Assembly (NCBI GenBank): GCA_015222055.1
Contig: JADFUR010000099.1
Location: 1 to 33,554 of the forward strand
DNA length: 33,554 nt
Origin: Bacteroidota bacterium
Lineage (GTDB): Bacteria > Bacteroidota > Bacteroidia > Bacteroidales > B39-G9
Direction of reading: 5' to 3'
Part shown: one piece after another, positions 9,601 through 18,302 of the stretch
How the letters are laid out: each line of letters begins with the position of its first letter
How positions within the stretch are numbered: position 1 is the stretch's first letter
Notes under the pieces: generated by a model
What the model was told of the DNA's origin: nothing
Database searches by the model: none
Seen by the model: only the letters and a program-made list of their open reading frames with translations
Position numbers and translations under genes: made by a program

Positions 9601-11737
9601 GAAGGTTTGGCAAGCCCGAAGAGATATTACTCCATGAGCTTCCTCCATCTGTTGTTTTATAAATACGATTTGAATCATAACCACCAAATGTTACCCAAAC
9701 TGTATTGGGGTCGTCATGTTTTACGGCAAGATAGGTAATGCTATTGCTAGAAGGTAAAGAGCTCGAAATTGTTGTCCAACTTGTTCCTCCGTTGGTTGTT
9801 TTCCAAATAGTGCTTTGGTTGGCTACGTATAATACCTGACTGTTTGAAGGAGCTATTGCCATTGAACGTAACTTTTCACTTGAATTCATGGTTGAAATTT
9901 TTGTAAAACTGTCTCCTCTGTCGGTTGTTTTCCATACATCGGCATAACCAACATAAAGTGTTTTATTTTCATTAGGATCAATAATATATGGAGTAACCCA
10001 TGCACCACCGTCTTCATCATCTATATTGTTAGAAATAATTGTTCCATACCCCCAGTGATTTGTTGTTCTTTCAATTTCACCACGTACATAAGTACCATAC
10101 TGAACATTATTGTCTGTATAATCAATTATACATTCCATTCCATCGCCACCTTTTACGTCATCCCAAGATGCTGATGAATATAATTTTGTGCCATTATCTT
10201 GTAAACCACAAATTACATCGTTTGAATTTTGTTGTGATACTCCAAGCCTATATATTTGGCTAATTACGGTACCATTTGTTAAATCTGTCCAATAAACTCC
10301 TTCATTAGTAGTTTTGTATATGCCACCATCGTTACACTCAAACAATGTTGAACTGTTTTGATATGCCATAAAATGTTTGTCGGCATGAACTACAGCTGCT
10401 CTGTTTTTGTTGTAATATGAAGAGCCTGTCCACATATTTATGCAGGTCCAAGATGTGCCTCCATTTGTTGATTTCCAACTATTTACTCCGCCAATATAAA
10501 CTTCATTTGCATTAGATGGATTTGACGCAATACATAAATCGTATGCTCCCTGTCCAGTTGTTCCTCCTGAACCATCGCTAAAATATCCTAACATATTTTG
10601 GTTTGTATCGCTACCATCATAAATATTTGAAAAAGAAGCTCCGCTGTCTGTTGATTTATATATTCCTTTTAATCCTCTGCCTGAATTGGCAACAATTGCA
10701 TATACCCAGCTTGGTTCATCAGGGCTTACTGCAAGTTCTGTTCTTTTTCCAGATAATGATTGTATTTGTGTCCAATTATCACCACCATCGGTTGAGCGAT
10801 AAATTTTAGTATATGAATATTCTTTTGTCGAACCATAAATTATTTGTTTATTTCCAGGTTTAAATTCCATATCAATAAAACTATATGTAGATAGTTTTGT
10901 CCAGCTTGAACCACCGTCGGTTGTTTTATAAACACCATTGGATGTTGCAGCAGTAATTGTTTGATTATCATCAGGGTCTAAAAGAAGGCGAGTAACCAAG
11001 TCATTATCGTCAACTGAAAAAATTAAATTGGTTGTTGTCCATGTGTTACCACCATCGGTAGATTTTAATACTCCAACAGTATTATTGTCGTTTGAACTAC
11101 CACCAATACTCCACATGCTTCCACCATCGCGGTCGCCCGTTGCAATATAAATGGTGTTTGATGTAGCATAATCTGTTGGTATAACAATATCGCTAACACC
11201 TAAAACTGCATTGTTGTCTGTTAATACCGTCCAGGAAGAACCGCCATTTGTTGTTTTCCACAAACCTCCCGAAGGACTACCTGTCCAAAAAGTATTATTA
11301 TCAGAAGGATGGAAAGCAACACAATTTAATCGGCCAAGACCGGCATAACCACCAGAAGTGTTGCTCGTACCAAGGTTTGTCCAATTTGCAGTATTAGACT
11401 TTGGACTGCTTTTTTTGTTTGTTAATGCTGATTTGTAATTTTCAAATTCTTTCCATGCTGCAGTTGTTGGGAACTCTCCTGTTTTTTTATTAATACGACT
11501 TTCCCAAAACCATTCCCACCGTTTGAATGGTTTCCAACCGGGAGCTTTTACTTTTTCTCCGGCTTTGTTTACATATTTTCCGTTTTTTACGTTTAAAGGA
11601 GCCCAATACTTATTAAAATTTTTTTGAATTTCGTAAAAATTCATTGTCTCATTTTTACGAGTATTTATTGTATTCGTTTGACCATAAAAAAGAATTGGCA
11701 AACATGCTAATAAGGCAATTAGTATAGTTTTTTTCAT
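6686..11737 (-). CDS. Large T9SS-secreted protein: ten Asp-box propeller, PKD and Ig-like domains
   Basis: A 1683-residue exported protein. Residues 1-20 are a signal peptide (LIALLACLPILFYGQ). About 115-780 form a sortilin/VPS10-like beta-propeller with ten Asp-box motifs of the form S/T-x-D/N-x-G-x-x-W/F (for example TTNGGSSWT, STDGGNTWT). Then come a PKD domain near 790-870 (WLWTFEGATPSS), a choice-of-anchor/MAM-like jelly-roll near 900-1070 (IDFEGQWAPEGWQ), and a PKD domain near 1165-1250 (YSWNFGEG). Three Ig-like repeats of about 89 residues (each with QWQ) and a third PKD domain (YFWDFGDG, about 1546) follow. A T9SS type A sorting domain occupies roughly 1597-1683 (IYPNPNNGTFSIK). It is therefore exported by Sec, carried across the outer membrane by the type IX system, and probably anchored at the surface. 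No catalytic residues are evident; adhesion or glycan/protein binding is inferred. It is transcribed alone. Confidence 0.88.
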   Translation of the reverse strand: MKKTILIALLACLPILFYGQTNTINTRKNETMNFYEIQKNFNKYWAPLNVKNGKYVNKAGEKVKAPGWKPFKRWEWFWESRINKKTGEFPTTAAWKEFENYKSALTNKKSSPKSNTANWTNLGTSNTSGGYAGLGRLNCVAFHPSDNNTFWTGSPSGGLWKTTNGGSSWTVLTDNNAVLGVSDIVIPTDYATSNTIYIATGDRDGGSMWSIGGSSNDNNTVGVLKSTDGGNTWTTTNLIFSVDDNDLVTRLLLDPDDNQTITAATSNGVYKTTDGGSSWTKLSTYSFIDMEFKPGNKQIIYGSTKEYSYTKIYRSTDGGDNWTQIQSLSGKRTELAVSPDEPSWVYAIVANSGRGLKGIYKSTDSGASFSNIYDGSDTNQNMLGYFSDGSGGTTGQGAYDLCIASNPSNANEVYIGGVNSWKSTNGGTSWTCINMWTGSSYYNKNRAAVVHADKHFMAYQNSSTLFECNDGGIYKTTNEGVYWTDLTNGTVISQIYRLGVSQQNSNDVICGLQDNGTKLYSSASWDDVKGGDGMECIIDYTDNNVQYGTYVRGEIERTTNHWGYGTIISNNIDDEDGGAWVTPYIIDPNENKTLYVGYADVWKTTDRGDSFTKISTMNSSEKLRSMAIAPSNSQVLYVANQSTIWKTTNGGTSWTTISSSLPSSNSITYLAVKHDDPNTVWVTFGGYDSNRIYKTTDGGSSWSNISSGLPNLPVMSVVQNRQNTEEELFVGADIGVYKKIGTNDWELFSNKLPNVVVTEVEIYYDDDTPENSKLRAATFGRGLWETIIPNAKIPESEFSANTTTVGFGGHVSFTDNSINKPVSWLWTFEGATPSSSAEQNPQNIIYNTEGTFDVTLVATNSAGADKIIKPDYITVSEFVPPSNLTAELDYNVTTLNWDKPQLEYNPYSIDFEGQWAPEGWQIKHNTSLDGSNLQDPTGITWDLCSENSFEGQGSKYIHSGNFSTTIGYTAPDLNWLISPEITIGDNELLHFWIYYLSNNDDVTKFHVMVYDNASWKSILDYRDGTPANDYETAVDIDLSTYAGKKIKFAFVYEYNDGFEMAIDDIMVGTSDNFEKFETKKHTKQSVERLAYDNVKSTALFTKVENSLRTNTFDKYYIYRNSIKIDSISDVNTSTYSDIISSAGEYVYSVSSYYSSPVGESPETNTQTITILPLSCAFTADEINACINNTVVFTDTSYGAIKTYSWNFGEGASPATANTVGSHSVTYSTLGQKTVSLTITGVGGSDSEIKNEYISVSGQAVAGIVTADADTICENSIVTLNLSGYSGNIQWQESENNKDWNNITNANSDTYISGELETTNYYRAKVATGCSEIYSETRKVVVNKYAVGGTSYSSSDFICEGRITSIILSGSTGDKQWQSSPDGSSWTNIVGETHAIYNTPRLNANTYYRAFVSVAYCGQEYSNVTVVNVSENPVGGTASAVENSVCAGNSVLLNVSDYMGTIQWQQSNDSIKWSDINNATTEEITSPPITESTFYRAEIFTKGCNEAYSSVVKVNAKPLPVSDFDYNAVRGLINFVDNSQNAETYFWDFGDGATSTEKEPTHNYLSNNNYDVLQKVNNECGRDSIIKHLSISGVGINEIDPNEIITIYPNPNNGTFSIKYSSKEIGSIIIELYNIEGKLMFSKNYEKQTKELKADFNLQTLSKGIYQFRVIGLKKVTNKQILIR

Positions 11738-11764
11738 ATTAATAATGTGTTTAAATTAAAATTA

Positions 11765-11788
11765 TTTAAGGGAAGCATACCCCTTAAA
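11765..11788. other. Inverted repeat upstream of the large secreted protein gene
   Basis: TTTAAGGG and CCCTTAAA flank a 7-8 nt loop within the 137-bp gap between the metG stop and the start at 11737. It would lie in the 5' leader of the secreted-protein mRNA or act as a weak metG terminator. No T-run supports termination strongly. Confidence 0.35.
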
Positions 11789-11874
11789 ATGATAATACGT
11801 GTTAAGATAAAGTTTGTTGCTAAGCAAACGCATTTTTTTTAAATCAAAAATTTTTGAAAAAAAAGATTTGTAAA

Positions 11875-13902
11875 CTAGCTTATTTGCGAACCATTTTTAA
11901 ATTTTTTTTCAGGAGAAACAAAACTTAGTTCTCCGTCTGTATTTTCAGCCATTAAAATCATTCCTTGAGACTCAATTCCTTTAATTTTTCTGGGAATCAA
12001 GTTAAGCAAAATTGTCACTTGCTTACCAATAATTTTTTTAGGGTCATAAAATTCCGATATTCCTGACACAACTGTTCTCTTGTCAATTCCTGTGTCAACA
12101 GTAAGTTTTAAAAGTTTTTTTGTTTTTGGAACTTTTTCTGCTTCAATAATTGTCCCAAGTCTTATATCTAATTTTGAAAAATCGTCAAATGAAATATCTT
12201 CTTTTAATGGGTTTAAATTTTTATTTTCTTCATTAGCTTTTTTTGTTGCAGCTAATTTATTTAGTTGATTTTCAACATCTTCGTCTTGAATTTTATCAAA
12301 AAGCAATATTGGCTTATTAATTTCGTGTCCGGATTTTAATATTTCTTGAGAAAAACCATCCCATTTCAATTGCTCAATATTTAACAAAGCACAAAGTTTT
12401 TTTGCTGTGAAAGGTAAAAATGGCTCAATTAATATTGATAAATTTGCTGAAATCTGTAAAGAAATATTCAAAATTGTTTTTACTCTATCTTCGTCAGTTT
12501 TAATAATTTTCCAGGGCTCTGTATCTGCTAAATATTTATTACCCAGACGAGCTAAACTCATAGCTTCTTTTAATGCTTCGCGTAATCTGAAACTTTCAAT
12601 GCTCTTTTCAACAGACTTTTTTATTATAGAAAATTGACCCAACACTTCTTTATCATAATCATTTAATTGGGTTATTTCAGGCACACTGCCGTTAAAATAT
12701 TTGTGAGTTAAAACAACAGAGCGATTCACAAAGTTACCAAGAATAGCAACTAACTCATTGTTGTTTCTTGTTTGAAAATCTTTCCATGTAAAATCATTAT
12801 CTTTTGTCTCCGGAGCATTAGCAGTAAGAACATATCTCAATACGTCTTGTTTGTCAGGGAAATCTTGTAAATACTCATGTAACCATACAGCCCAGTTTTT
12901 TGAAGTAGAAATTTTATTACCTTCAAGGTTTAGAAACTCATTTGCAGGGACATTCTCGGGTAAAATAAAACTGCCTTCTGCTTTTAACATTGCAGGAAAC
13001 ATAATACAATGAAAAACAATATTATCTTTTCCAATAAAGTGAACTAATTTAGTATCGTCTTGTTTCCAATATTTTTCCCAATCTTTGGTCAGCTCTTTAG
13101 TTGCTGATATATATCCAATTGGAGCATCGAACCACACATAAAGAACTTTTCCGTCGGCACCTTCAACTGGTACTGGCACGCCCCAATTTAAATCACGACT
13201 AACGGCACGAGGCTGTAATCCAATGTCAAACCATGATTTGCATTGTCCATATACATTTGGTTTCCATTCTTTGTGTTCGTTCAAAATCCATTTTTCGAGA
13301 AATGGCTGATATTTATCTAAAGGTAAAAACCAATGTTTTGTGTCTTTTAAAACGGGTACATTTCCTGATAATGCAGATTTTGGGTTAATTAAATCAGTAG
13401 CATTTAAAGATGTTCCGCATTTTTCACACTGGTCGCCATAAGCTTCTTCATATCCGCAATGAGGACAAGTTCCTGTTATGTATCTGTCGGCAAGAAATTG
13501 ATTTTCTTTTTGGTCGTAAAATTGTTTGGTTGTTTTTTCAATAAATTCGCCTTTATCATAAAGATTTTTGAAAAATTCAGAAGCAGTATCATAGTGAGTT
13601 TTTGATGTAGTGCGCGAATAAACGTCGAAAGTAATACCGAATTCCTGAAAAGATTTTTTTATAATAGTGTGATATTTATCAACAACATCTTGAGGTGTAA
13701 TTCCTTCTTTTTTTGCTTTTATAGTAATTGGCACTCCATGCTCGTCAGAACCACCAATTAATATAACATCTTCTCCTTTTGAGCGAAGGTATCTAACATA
13801 AATATCGGCGGGAATATAAACACCGGCTAAATGGCCAATGTGCACAGGTCCATTGGCATAGGGGAGAGCTGTTGTTACTAAATATCTTTTAAATTTATTC
13901 AT
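11875..13902 (-). CDS. metG: Methionyl-tRNA synthetase with C-terminal tRNA-binding domain
   Basis: A 675-residue cytosolic enzyme charging tRNA-Met, including the initiator. The Rossmann-type catalytic core carries the HIGH motif at 21-24 ([10 protein letters not shown]). The connective insert has a zinc knuckle with two CxxC pairs (CPHCG and CEKCG, about 145-165), typical of the long MetG1 type. The KMSKS loop appears as KISTSK near 327-333, a form found in this family. The helical anticodon-binding domain follows, and about 570-675 is an EMAP-II/Arc1p-like tRNA-binding OB fold ([18 protein letters not shown]). Length and domains are complete. It is a stand-alone gene divergent from the LD-carboxypeptidase. 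Confidence 0.97.
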   Translation of the reverse strand: MNKFKRYLVTTALPYANGPVHIGHLAGVYIPADIYVRYLRSKGEDVILIGGSDEHGVPITIKAKKEGITPQDVVDKYHTIIKKSFQEFGITFDVYSRTTSKTHYDTASEFFKNLYDKGEFIEKTTKQFYDQKENQFLADRYITGTCPHCGYEEAYGDQCEKCGTSLNATDLINPKSALSGNVPVLKDTKHWFLPLDKYQPFLEKWILNEHKEWKPNVYGQCKSWFDIGLQPRAVSRDLNWGVPVPVEGADGKVLYVWFDAPIGYISATKELTKDWEKYWKQDDTKLVHFIGKDNIVFHCIMFPAMLKAEGSFILPENVPANEFLNLEGNKISTSKNWAVWLHEYLQDFPDKQDVLRYVLTANAPETKDNDFTWKDFQTRNNNELVAILGNFVNRSVVLTHKYFNGSVPEITQLNDYDKEVLGQFSIIKKSVEKSIESFRLREALKEAMSLARLGNKYLADTEPWKIIKTDEDRVKTILNISLQISANLSILIEPFLPFTAKKLCALLNIEQLKWDGFSQEILKSGHEINKPILLFDKIQDEDVENQLNKLAATKKANEENKNLNPLKEDISFDDFSKLDIRLGTIIEAEKVPKTKKLLKLTVDTGIDKRTVVSGISEFYDPKKIIGKQVTILLNLIPRKIKGIESQGMILMAENTDGELSFVSPEKKFKNGSQIS

Positions 13903-13949
13903 TTTAATATATTATTTAATCAGTTTTTTCTTCTTTTTTTTTATCTTGG

Positions 13950-13957
13950 CAAAGATA
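13950..13957 (-). promoter_or_regulatory. Candidate -7 promoter element for metG
   Basis: On the minus strand TATCTTTG matches the Bacteroidota -7 consensus TAnnTTTG, about 48 bases before the metG ATG. No clear TTG is found at the proper upstream distance. The site lies inside a small palindrome (TTATCTTggcAAAGATAA). Confidence 0.35.
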
Positions 13958-13998
13958 AGAAATTATGTTTATAATTAAGTTTATTGAAAAATCAAAAA

Positions 13999-14904
13999 AT
14001 GATGGAACCAAAATATTTAAAACAGGGAGATAAGGTTGCTATAGTTTCAACAGCAAGAAAAATTTCTAAAAAAGAAATTGCTCAGGCAGTAAAAGTTTTT
14101 AAAGAATGGGGTTTAATTGTTGTCTTGGGTGAAAATATTTTTAAATCGTGCAATCAGTTTGCGGGAACCGACCAAGAGCGTTTATCTGATTTGCAGCAAA
14201 TGCTTGACGACAAATCAATAAAAGCAATTATTTGTTCACGAGGTGGATATGGAACAGTACGAATTATTGACAAACTTAATTTCGATAAATTTATAGAAAA
14301 TCCAAAATGGATTGTTGGATATAGCGACATTACCGTTTTACACTCAAAAATTAATAAGCTGAATATTGAAAGCATTCATGCAACAATGCCTATAAATTTT
14401 TCAGAATCAAGCGAAGATAACGAGAGTGTTGTAAGCTTAAAAAAAGCATTGTTTGGTGAGCAAATTAAATATGAATTTAAAGCACATAAGTTTAACAAAG
14501 TGGGAACTGTTAATGCTCCAATTGTTGGCGGTAATCTTTCCATTTTATATAGTTTAAGAGGAACCAGTGTAGATATTGACACAGATAATAAAATTTTATT
14601 TATTGAAGATTTAGATGAATATCTTTATCACATCGACCGAATGATGCAGAATTTAAAATTAGGCAATAAATTAAAAAATTTGAAAGGACTTATTGTTGGT
14701 GGAATGTGTGACATGAACGACAATACTATACCGTTTGGCAAAACAGCCTATGAGATTATTAATGATGTTGTTGCAGAGTATGACTATCCGGTATGTTATA
14801 ATTTTTCGGCCGGACATATTAAACAAAATTTTGCTTTGATAATGGGTAGAGAAATAAATCTTAAGATTGATAATTTACAAACAACGGTTGAGTTTGACAG
14901 ATAA
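13999..14904 (+). CDS. ldcA: LD-carboxypeptidase (peptidase family S66)
   Basis: A 301-residue enzyme of the LdcA/MccF family, which removes the terminal D-Ala from muramoyl-tetrapeptides during peptidoglycan recycling. The serine triad can be placed from the family: Ser109 in VGYSDIT, Glu203 in FIEDLDEYLYHIDRM, and His273 in SAGHIKQN. The SRGGYG loop at 80-85 is also conserved. There is no signal peptide, in line with a cytoplasmic recycling role. I chose ATG 13999 (the next codon is also ATG) rather than the in-frame TTG at 13984, because the family begins with a short lead into LKQGDKVAIVSTA. It is divergent from metG and ends at a bidirectional hairpin. MccF-like immunity to peptide nucleotides is an alternative activity of the fold. 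Confidence 0.9.
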   Translation: MMEPKYLKQGDKVAIVSTARKISKKEIAQAVKVFKEWGLIVVLGENIFKSCNQFAGTDQERLSDLQQMLDDKSIKAIICSRGGYGTVRIIDKLNFDKFIENPKWIVGYSDITVLHSKINKLNIESIHATMPINFSESSEDNESVVSLKKALFGEQIKYEFKAHKFNKVGTVNAPIVGGNLSILYSLRGTSVDIDTDNKILFIEDLDEYLYHIDRMMQNLKLGNKLKNLKGLIVGGMCDMNDNTIPFGKTAYEIINDVVAEYDYPVCYNFSAGHIKQNFALIMGREINLKIDNLQTTVEFDR

Positions 14905-14942
14905 ATTATGAAATATTTAATGGGATTTGTTTCAATTTACAT

Positions 14943-14983
14943 AGACCTAAAAGGTTTTCAAAACCGGTTAGGTCTCCTTTTTA
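14943..14983. terminator. Hairpin terminator shared by ldcA and the SDR gene
   Basis: AGACCTAA (14943-14950) pairs with TTAGGTCT (14968-14975), with an inner AGGTTTT/AAAACC stem, followed by CCTTTTT. It lies between two convergent genes. It is best for the plus direction; the minus direction has only short A-runs. Confidence 0.65.
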
Positions 14984-15023
14984 AAATTCAACAAGTTTAT
15001 GATAATAACTTATTGTAAAAAAT

Positions 15024-16031
15024 TCAAACCTGCTTCAAAAAAATATCAGCAATATAACTAACCGTATCTTTCACAGGAATAAATTTATAATTAACCTCGT
15101 CTACAAATTTTTTGTTTGAATATTCATCCTTACAATGAGCGTTTCGTGCAGTGAATTTTGTAATTAATTCTTTTTTACCGGTAATCCTTTTTTTTAAGTA
15201 CTCATATCGCCAAGCAATATTTGTTAAAAAGGGAGATGCATAAAATTTGGGATGCTTTTTATTTAAACCATCTGCAACCAAATTAAAAAGCTTTTTATAT
15301 GACAGGTTTTCTGAATTAAGAATAAATCGTTCGTTTTTAATTTCACTGTTCATCAACAAAATTATTGCTTTGCTAACATCACGAACATCAACAAAGCCAG
15401 TTTTTCCAAGGGTATAATAACTTAATCCGTTCCAAATTGTAGAAAAGAAATCTTTTACATTTTCGGCCCAGTTGTTTGCCCCCAATATTACCGATGGGTT
15501 AACAATAACTGCTTTTAATCCTTCATTAATGCCACGCCACACTTCTAACTCGGCAAAATATTTACTCATTGAATAATCAGATTTACTTGTTGAGTCAGTC
15601 ATCTCTGAATTTTCATCAATAGGATTTTCATTTCGGGCTGCTCCTAAGGCACCAATAGAACTGACAAAAAGCAATTTATTAATATTTTTTTCTAATGCTG
15701 CATTTACAACATTTGCTGTGCCATTAACATTAATATTATGTAAATTATACTTGTCGGAAGGGAGAAACGATACAAGAGCGGCACAATGATATATTTTTGT
15801 AACACCTTGCATAGCATCAAGCAACGAATAATAATTTAACACATCACCATCTACCCATTTAATACGATTAATAAATTCTTCCGGTTTATCAGTATAATAA
15901 CTAAATGTGTGTTTAATTTTTGAAATGCTACTTTCCGAATGTTTTAACACAACAACTTGCTTTTCGGTTTTTAACAAGTCAAAAATTAAATGAGAACCTA
16001 ATAAACCTGTGCCTCCTGTTACTAATATCAT
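15024..16031 (-). CDS. NAD(P)-dependent epimerase/dehydratase-like SDR protein
   Basis: A 335-residue extended short-chain dehydrogenase/reductase. The N-terminal dinucleotide-binding motif is VTGGTGLLGS (residues 4-13). The active site is S125/S126 with the YxxxK pair Tyr153 and Lys157 (DYSMSKYFAE). The segment VIVNPSVILGA and later SDVRDVSKAI-type region (VDVRDVSKAIILLMN) are typical of the dihydroflavonol-reductase / 3-beta-HSD-like branch. Substrates of this branch range from sugars to sterol-like compounds and cannot be assigned here. The protein is cytosolic, with no signal peptide. The gene is monocistronic and convergent with ldcA. Confidence 0.85.
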   Translation of the reverse strand: MILVTGGTGLLGSHLIFDLLKTEKQVVVLKHSESSISKIKHTFSYYTDKPEEFINRIKWVDGDVLNYYSLLDAMQGVTKIYHCAALVSFLPSDKYNLHNINVNGTANVVNAALEKNINKLLFVSSIGALGAARNENPIDENSEMTDSTSKSDYSMSKYFAELEVWRGINEGLKAVIVNPSVILGANNWAENVKDFFSTIWNGLSYYTLGKTGFVDVRDVSKAIILLMNSEIKNERFILNSENLSYKKLFNLVADGLNKKHPKFYASPFLTNIAWRYEYLKKRITGKKELITKFTARNAHCKDEYSNKKFVDEVNYKFIPVKDTVSYIADIFLKQV

Positions 16032-16047
16032 TATTTAAATGTTTTTT

Positions 16048-16159
16048 GTCATTACGCTTCGCGGTCATTTGTTTCATGTCATTTGGCTTTGCCGATATTT
16101 GTTATTATTTACTGATTATTTAAATAACTATCAATAACTACTAATGACAATTTAATGAC
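16048..16159. repeat. Spaced GTCATT direct repeats and inverted AATGAC copies
   Basis: In the gap between the SDR gene and the outer-membrane protein gene, GTCATT occurs at 16048, 16064 and 16078 (steps of 16 and 14). Its complement AATGAC occurs at 16143 and 16154. GC-rich words such as CGCTTCGCGG lie between them, unlike the surrounding AT-rich DNA. It may be a degenerate dispersed intergenic repeat or a set of operator boxes. Confidence 0.35.
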
Positions 16160-16226
16160 TATAATTATTATGCTAAAATAATAACCGTTTATAGTATAAC
16201 AAAGTTAATATTGTTTTGCATTTTTG

Positions 16227-16234
16227 TATCTTTA
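16227..16234 (+). promoter_or_regulatory. Candidate -7 element before the RemB/Wzi-like gene
   Basis: TATCTTTA is a 7 of 8 match to TA-nn-TTTG positions, 23 bases before the GTG start at 16257. No well-spaced -33 TTG is present, so support is weak. Confidence 0.3.
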
Positions 16235-16256
16235 CAATTAAATAAATTTAAAGAAC

Positions 16257-17843
16257 GTGATAAACAAAGCCTTTGCTATATTATTAATTCTGTTTTTATT
16301 TGCCAACTATTCGTTTTGTCAACAGAATTATACTTTGTTAAACAATGAGAGTTCTTTTAACTACGAAGATTTTATTTACAACAAAACTACAAATTTTCAC
16401 ACCTCTGTAAAACCATATCTTATTAGTGAGATATCAAAATACGATTCAATTAATTCTAATTTTATTATTGATAAAGATGATAGGACTACAAATTTTTTAT
16501 TGAATACAAATTTTACTTTCAAATCAAAGCATGGTTTTAATATTGAGCTTAATCCGGTTTTAACAACTTTGCTTGCTACCGATTTACAAAACAATGAAAA
16601 TAGGTATAAACAATCCTTTGGGTTTTCAATAAATTCAAATATAAGAAAGAAATTAGCTGTTCGGTTAAACGTTGTTTATAATAAAAACCAATATTACGAC
16701 GATTTGTTAAGTAACATCGATTCTATTAATATTATTCCACATTGGGGAAAAATCGACAAGCAAAATTTAGACTCATATTATTTTAATTATACTACCGGTT
16801 ACATTTCATACTCGCCAAATAAACATTTTAATTTTCAAATCGGCAACGACAAAAATTTTTGGGGTGATGGTTATCGTTCTCTTTTGTTGTCAGATAATTC
16901 AAATGCCTATCCGTTTTTCAAAATATCGTTTAATATCTGGAAAATAAAGTATGTTGTTCTCTATTCATTTTTAAAAGATATTGATTATCCTGACGAACAG
17001 AATTTTCATAAAAAATATTCTACCTCTCATTATTTAAGCTGGAACATAAATAAACGATTAAACATTAATCTTTTTGAAACCGTTGTTTGGAAAGCTGAAG
17101 ACACATTGAATTATCGTAAGTTTGATGTTAATTATTTAAACCCTGTAATATTTTTTCGTCCGGCAGAATATCAGTTAGGCGATCCTTCGCCCGACAATGT
17201 TTTGATGGGCTGTGGATTTAAATATAAAATTGGAAAATCAAATCATTTATACGGTCAGGTAATTATTGATGAATTTAATTTACAAGAAATAAAGAAATTT
17301 AATGGCTGGTGGGCAAACAAACAAGGTTTTCAAATCGGACTAAAGTCGTATAATTTCCTGTCTATTAGCAACTTTTATTTTTTAACAGAGTTCAATTATG
17401 TGCGGCCATATACTTATTCTCATCTAACATCGTTGCAAAATTATGGTACTTATTACCAATCGATGGCTCACCCTCTTGGTGCAAATTTTAAAGAATCTGT
17501 ATCAATTTTAAGATACAATTATAAACGGTTTTCAATAAAGGCAAAATTTATTTATGCTGTTTATGGGGCAGATTCTACGCAAAACATCAGTTACGGACAG
17601 AATATTTATAAACCATACACTTACAAACCTTTTGAATATGGACATGAAACAACACAAGGTTTGAAAACAAATTTTATTTTTTCGGAAATACAAGCGTCTT
17701 ATTTAATTAATCCGAAAATTCATTTGAGACTTGTTGCAGGAGTTAACACGAGGAATTATAGCACATCAACTGCTGACAAAAATAGAACAATTGTTTTTAT
17801 TGGTTTAAAAACCGATTTGTATAACGACGAAGTTGATTATTGA
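16257..17843 (+). CDS. Outer-membrane beta-barrel protein, RemB/Wzi-like
   Basis: A 528-residue exported protein starting with a GTG codon. The only in-frame stop upstream is at 16239-16241, and no usable ATG exists near a signal peptide. Residues 1-21 are a signal peptide (AILLILFLFANYSFCQ). The mature part is rich in alternating aromatic strands, as in outer-membrane barrels. The segment around 198-225 (NFWGDGYRSLLLSDNSNAYP) is the most recognisable: the F-W/G-x-G-x-R-S-L-L-L-S-D pattern occurs in Wzi-like capsule-assembly proteins and in the gliding-associated RemB family of Bacteroidota. A role in surface polysaccharide attachment or motility is inferred from that likeness only. It is flanked by repeats on both sides and is transcribed alone. 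Confidence 0.75.
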   Translation: MINKAFAILLILFLFANYSFCQQNYTLLNNESSFNYEDFIYNKTTNFHTSVKPYLISEISKYDSINSNFIIDKDDRTTNFLLNTNFTFKSKHGFNIELNPVLTTLLATDLQNNENRYKQSFGFSINSNIRKKLAVRLNVVYNKNQYYDDLLSNIDSINIIPHWGKIDKQNLDSYYFNYTTGYISYSPNKHFNFQIGNDKNFWGDGYRSLLLSDNSNAYPFFKISFNIWKIKYVVLYSFLKDIDYPDEQNFHKKYSTSHYLSWNINKRLNINLFETVVWKAEDTLNYRKFDVNYLNPVIFFRPAEYQLGDPSPDNVLMGCGFKYKIGKSNHLYGQVIIDEFNLQEIKKFNGWWANKQGFQIGLKSYNFLSISNFYFLTEFNYVRPYTYSHLTSLQNYGTYYQSMAHPLGANFKESVSILRYNYKRFSIKAKFIYAVYGADSTQNISYGQNIYKPYTYKPFEYGHETTQGLKTNFIFSEIQASYLINPKIHLRLVAGVNTRNYSTSTADKNRTIVFIGLKTDLYNDEVDY

Positions 17844-17870
17844 TTTAAGATGACAGTGCAATATACCTTT

Positions 17871-17940
17871 GTCATTTCGACGTAAGGAGAAATCTCTCAG
17901 TTATGAAAGGAAGGATTCCTCGCTCGTTCCTCACTACGAA
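17871..17940. repeat. GTCATTTCGAC...GGAGAAATCTC intergenic repeat
   Basis: The words GTCATTTCGACG, AAGGAGAAATCTC and GATTCCTCGCTCGTTCCTCACT match a repeat I know from intergenic DNA of many Bacteroidota, written there as GTCATTTCGA-x-GAAGGAGAAATCTC. Its function is unknown. Only one copy is clear in this window. Confidence 0.5.
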
Positions 17941-17981
17941 TTTGTTTTTTGAAAAGACCTTAAGGTCTATAAAATGAAAAA

Positions 17982-18013
17982 ACCCTACGAGGGGTTTGAA
18001 ACCCTCGTAGGGT
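17982..18013. terminator. Perfect 12-bp hairpin, possible bidirectional terminator
   Basis: ACCCTACGAGGG (17982-17993) pairs with CCCTCGTAGGGT (18002-18013) across the 8-nt loop GTTTGAAA. A-rich sequence precedes it, giving U-rich RNA in the minus direction, but there is no T-run after it in the plus direction. Confidence 0.5.
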
Positions 18014-18037
18014 GGTGATTATAAAAATTATCGTTTG

Positions 18038-18138
18038 TTCCGCAGGGGAATAATTTTTATTATTTTTTTTATATTGACTGCTCCCTGCGGTTTTTTTGTT
18101 TGTTATCAACACCCCCGATTAAAATCGGGGCTAATCAT
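18038..18138 (+). repeat. Dispersed approximately 100-bp intergenic repeat, copy A
   Basis: It opens with TTCCGCAGG, contains GACTGCTCCCTGCGG, and closes with the palindrome CCCCGATTAAAATCGGGG plus CTAATCAT. CCGCAGGG at 18040-18047 can pair with CCCTGCGG at 18083-18090 around an AT-rich loop. A clearly homologous copy lies inverted at 31698-31796, just after the CBASS genes. There is no coding capacity. The two-hairpin plan resembles REP/MITE-like or RNA-structured intergenic elements. Confidence 0.75.
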
Positions 18139-18302
18139 ATTTTTTCCTTACAGGAAAATGCTTATTAAAAAATTGTGCTATGTATGTTAAAACCGAATTG
18201 TCTTTTATCACCAATCCGCTAATCATTTAAATAAAATAAACGCTTTCAGGTTTCCCATATTTATTTAATAAAACCGTGCAAAATCAATAACACAATCAAT
18301 CC

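Larger units (their letters stand above)
17844..18302. other. 459-bp gene-free, repeat-rich interval between convergent genes
   Basis: This stretch holds a GTCATTTCGACG-type repeat at about 17871-17940, a perfect palindrome AGACCTTAAGGTCT at 17955-17968, a strong hairpin at 17982-18013, a dispersed repeat at 18038-18138, and a small hairpin TTTTCCT/AGGAAAA at 18142-18158. From 18160 to 18302 I see nothing. No ORF of note is present. Confidence 0.7.
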
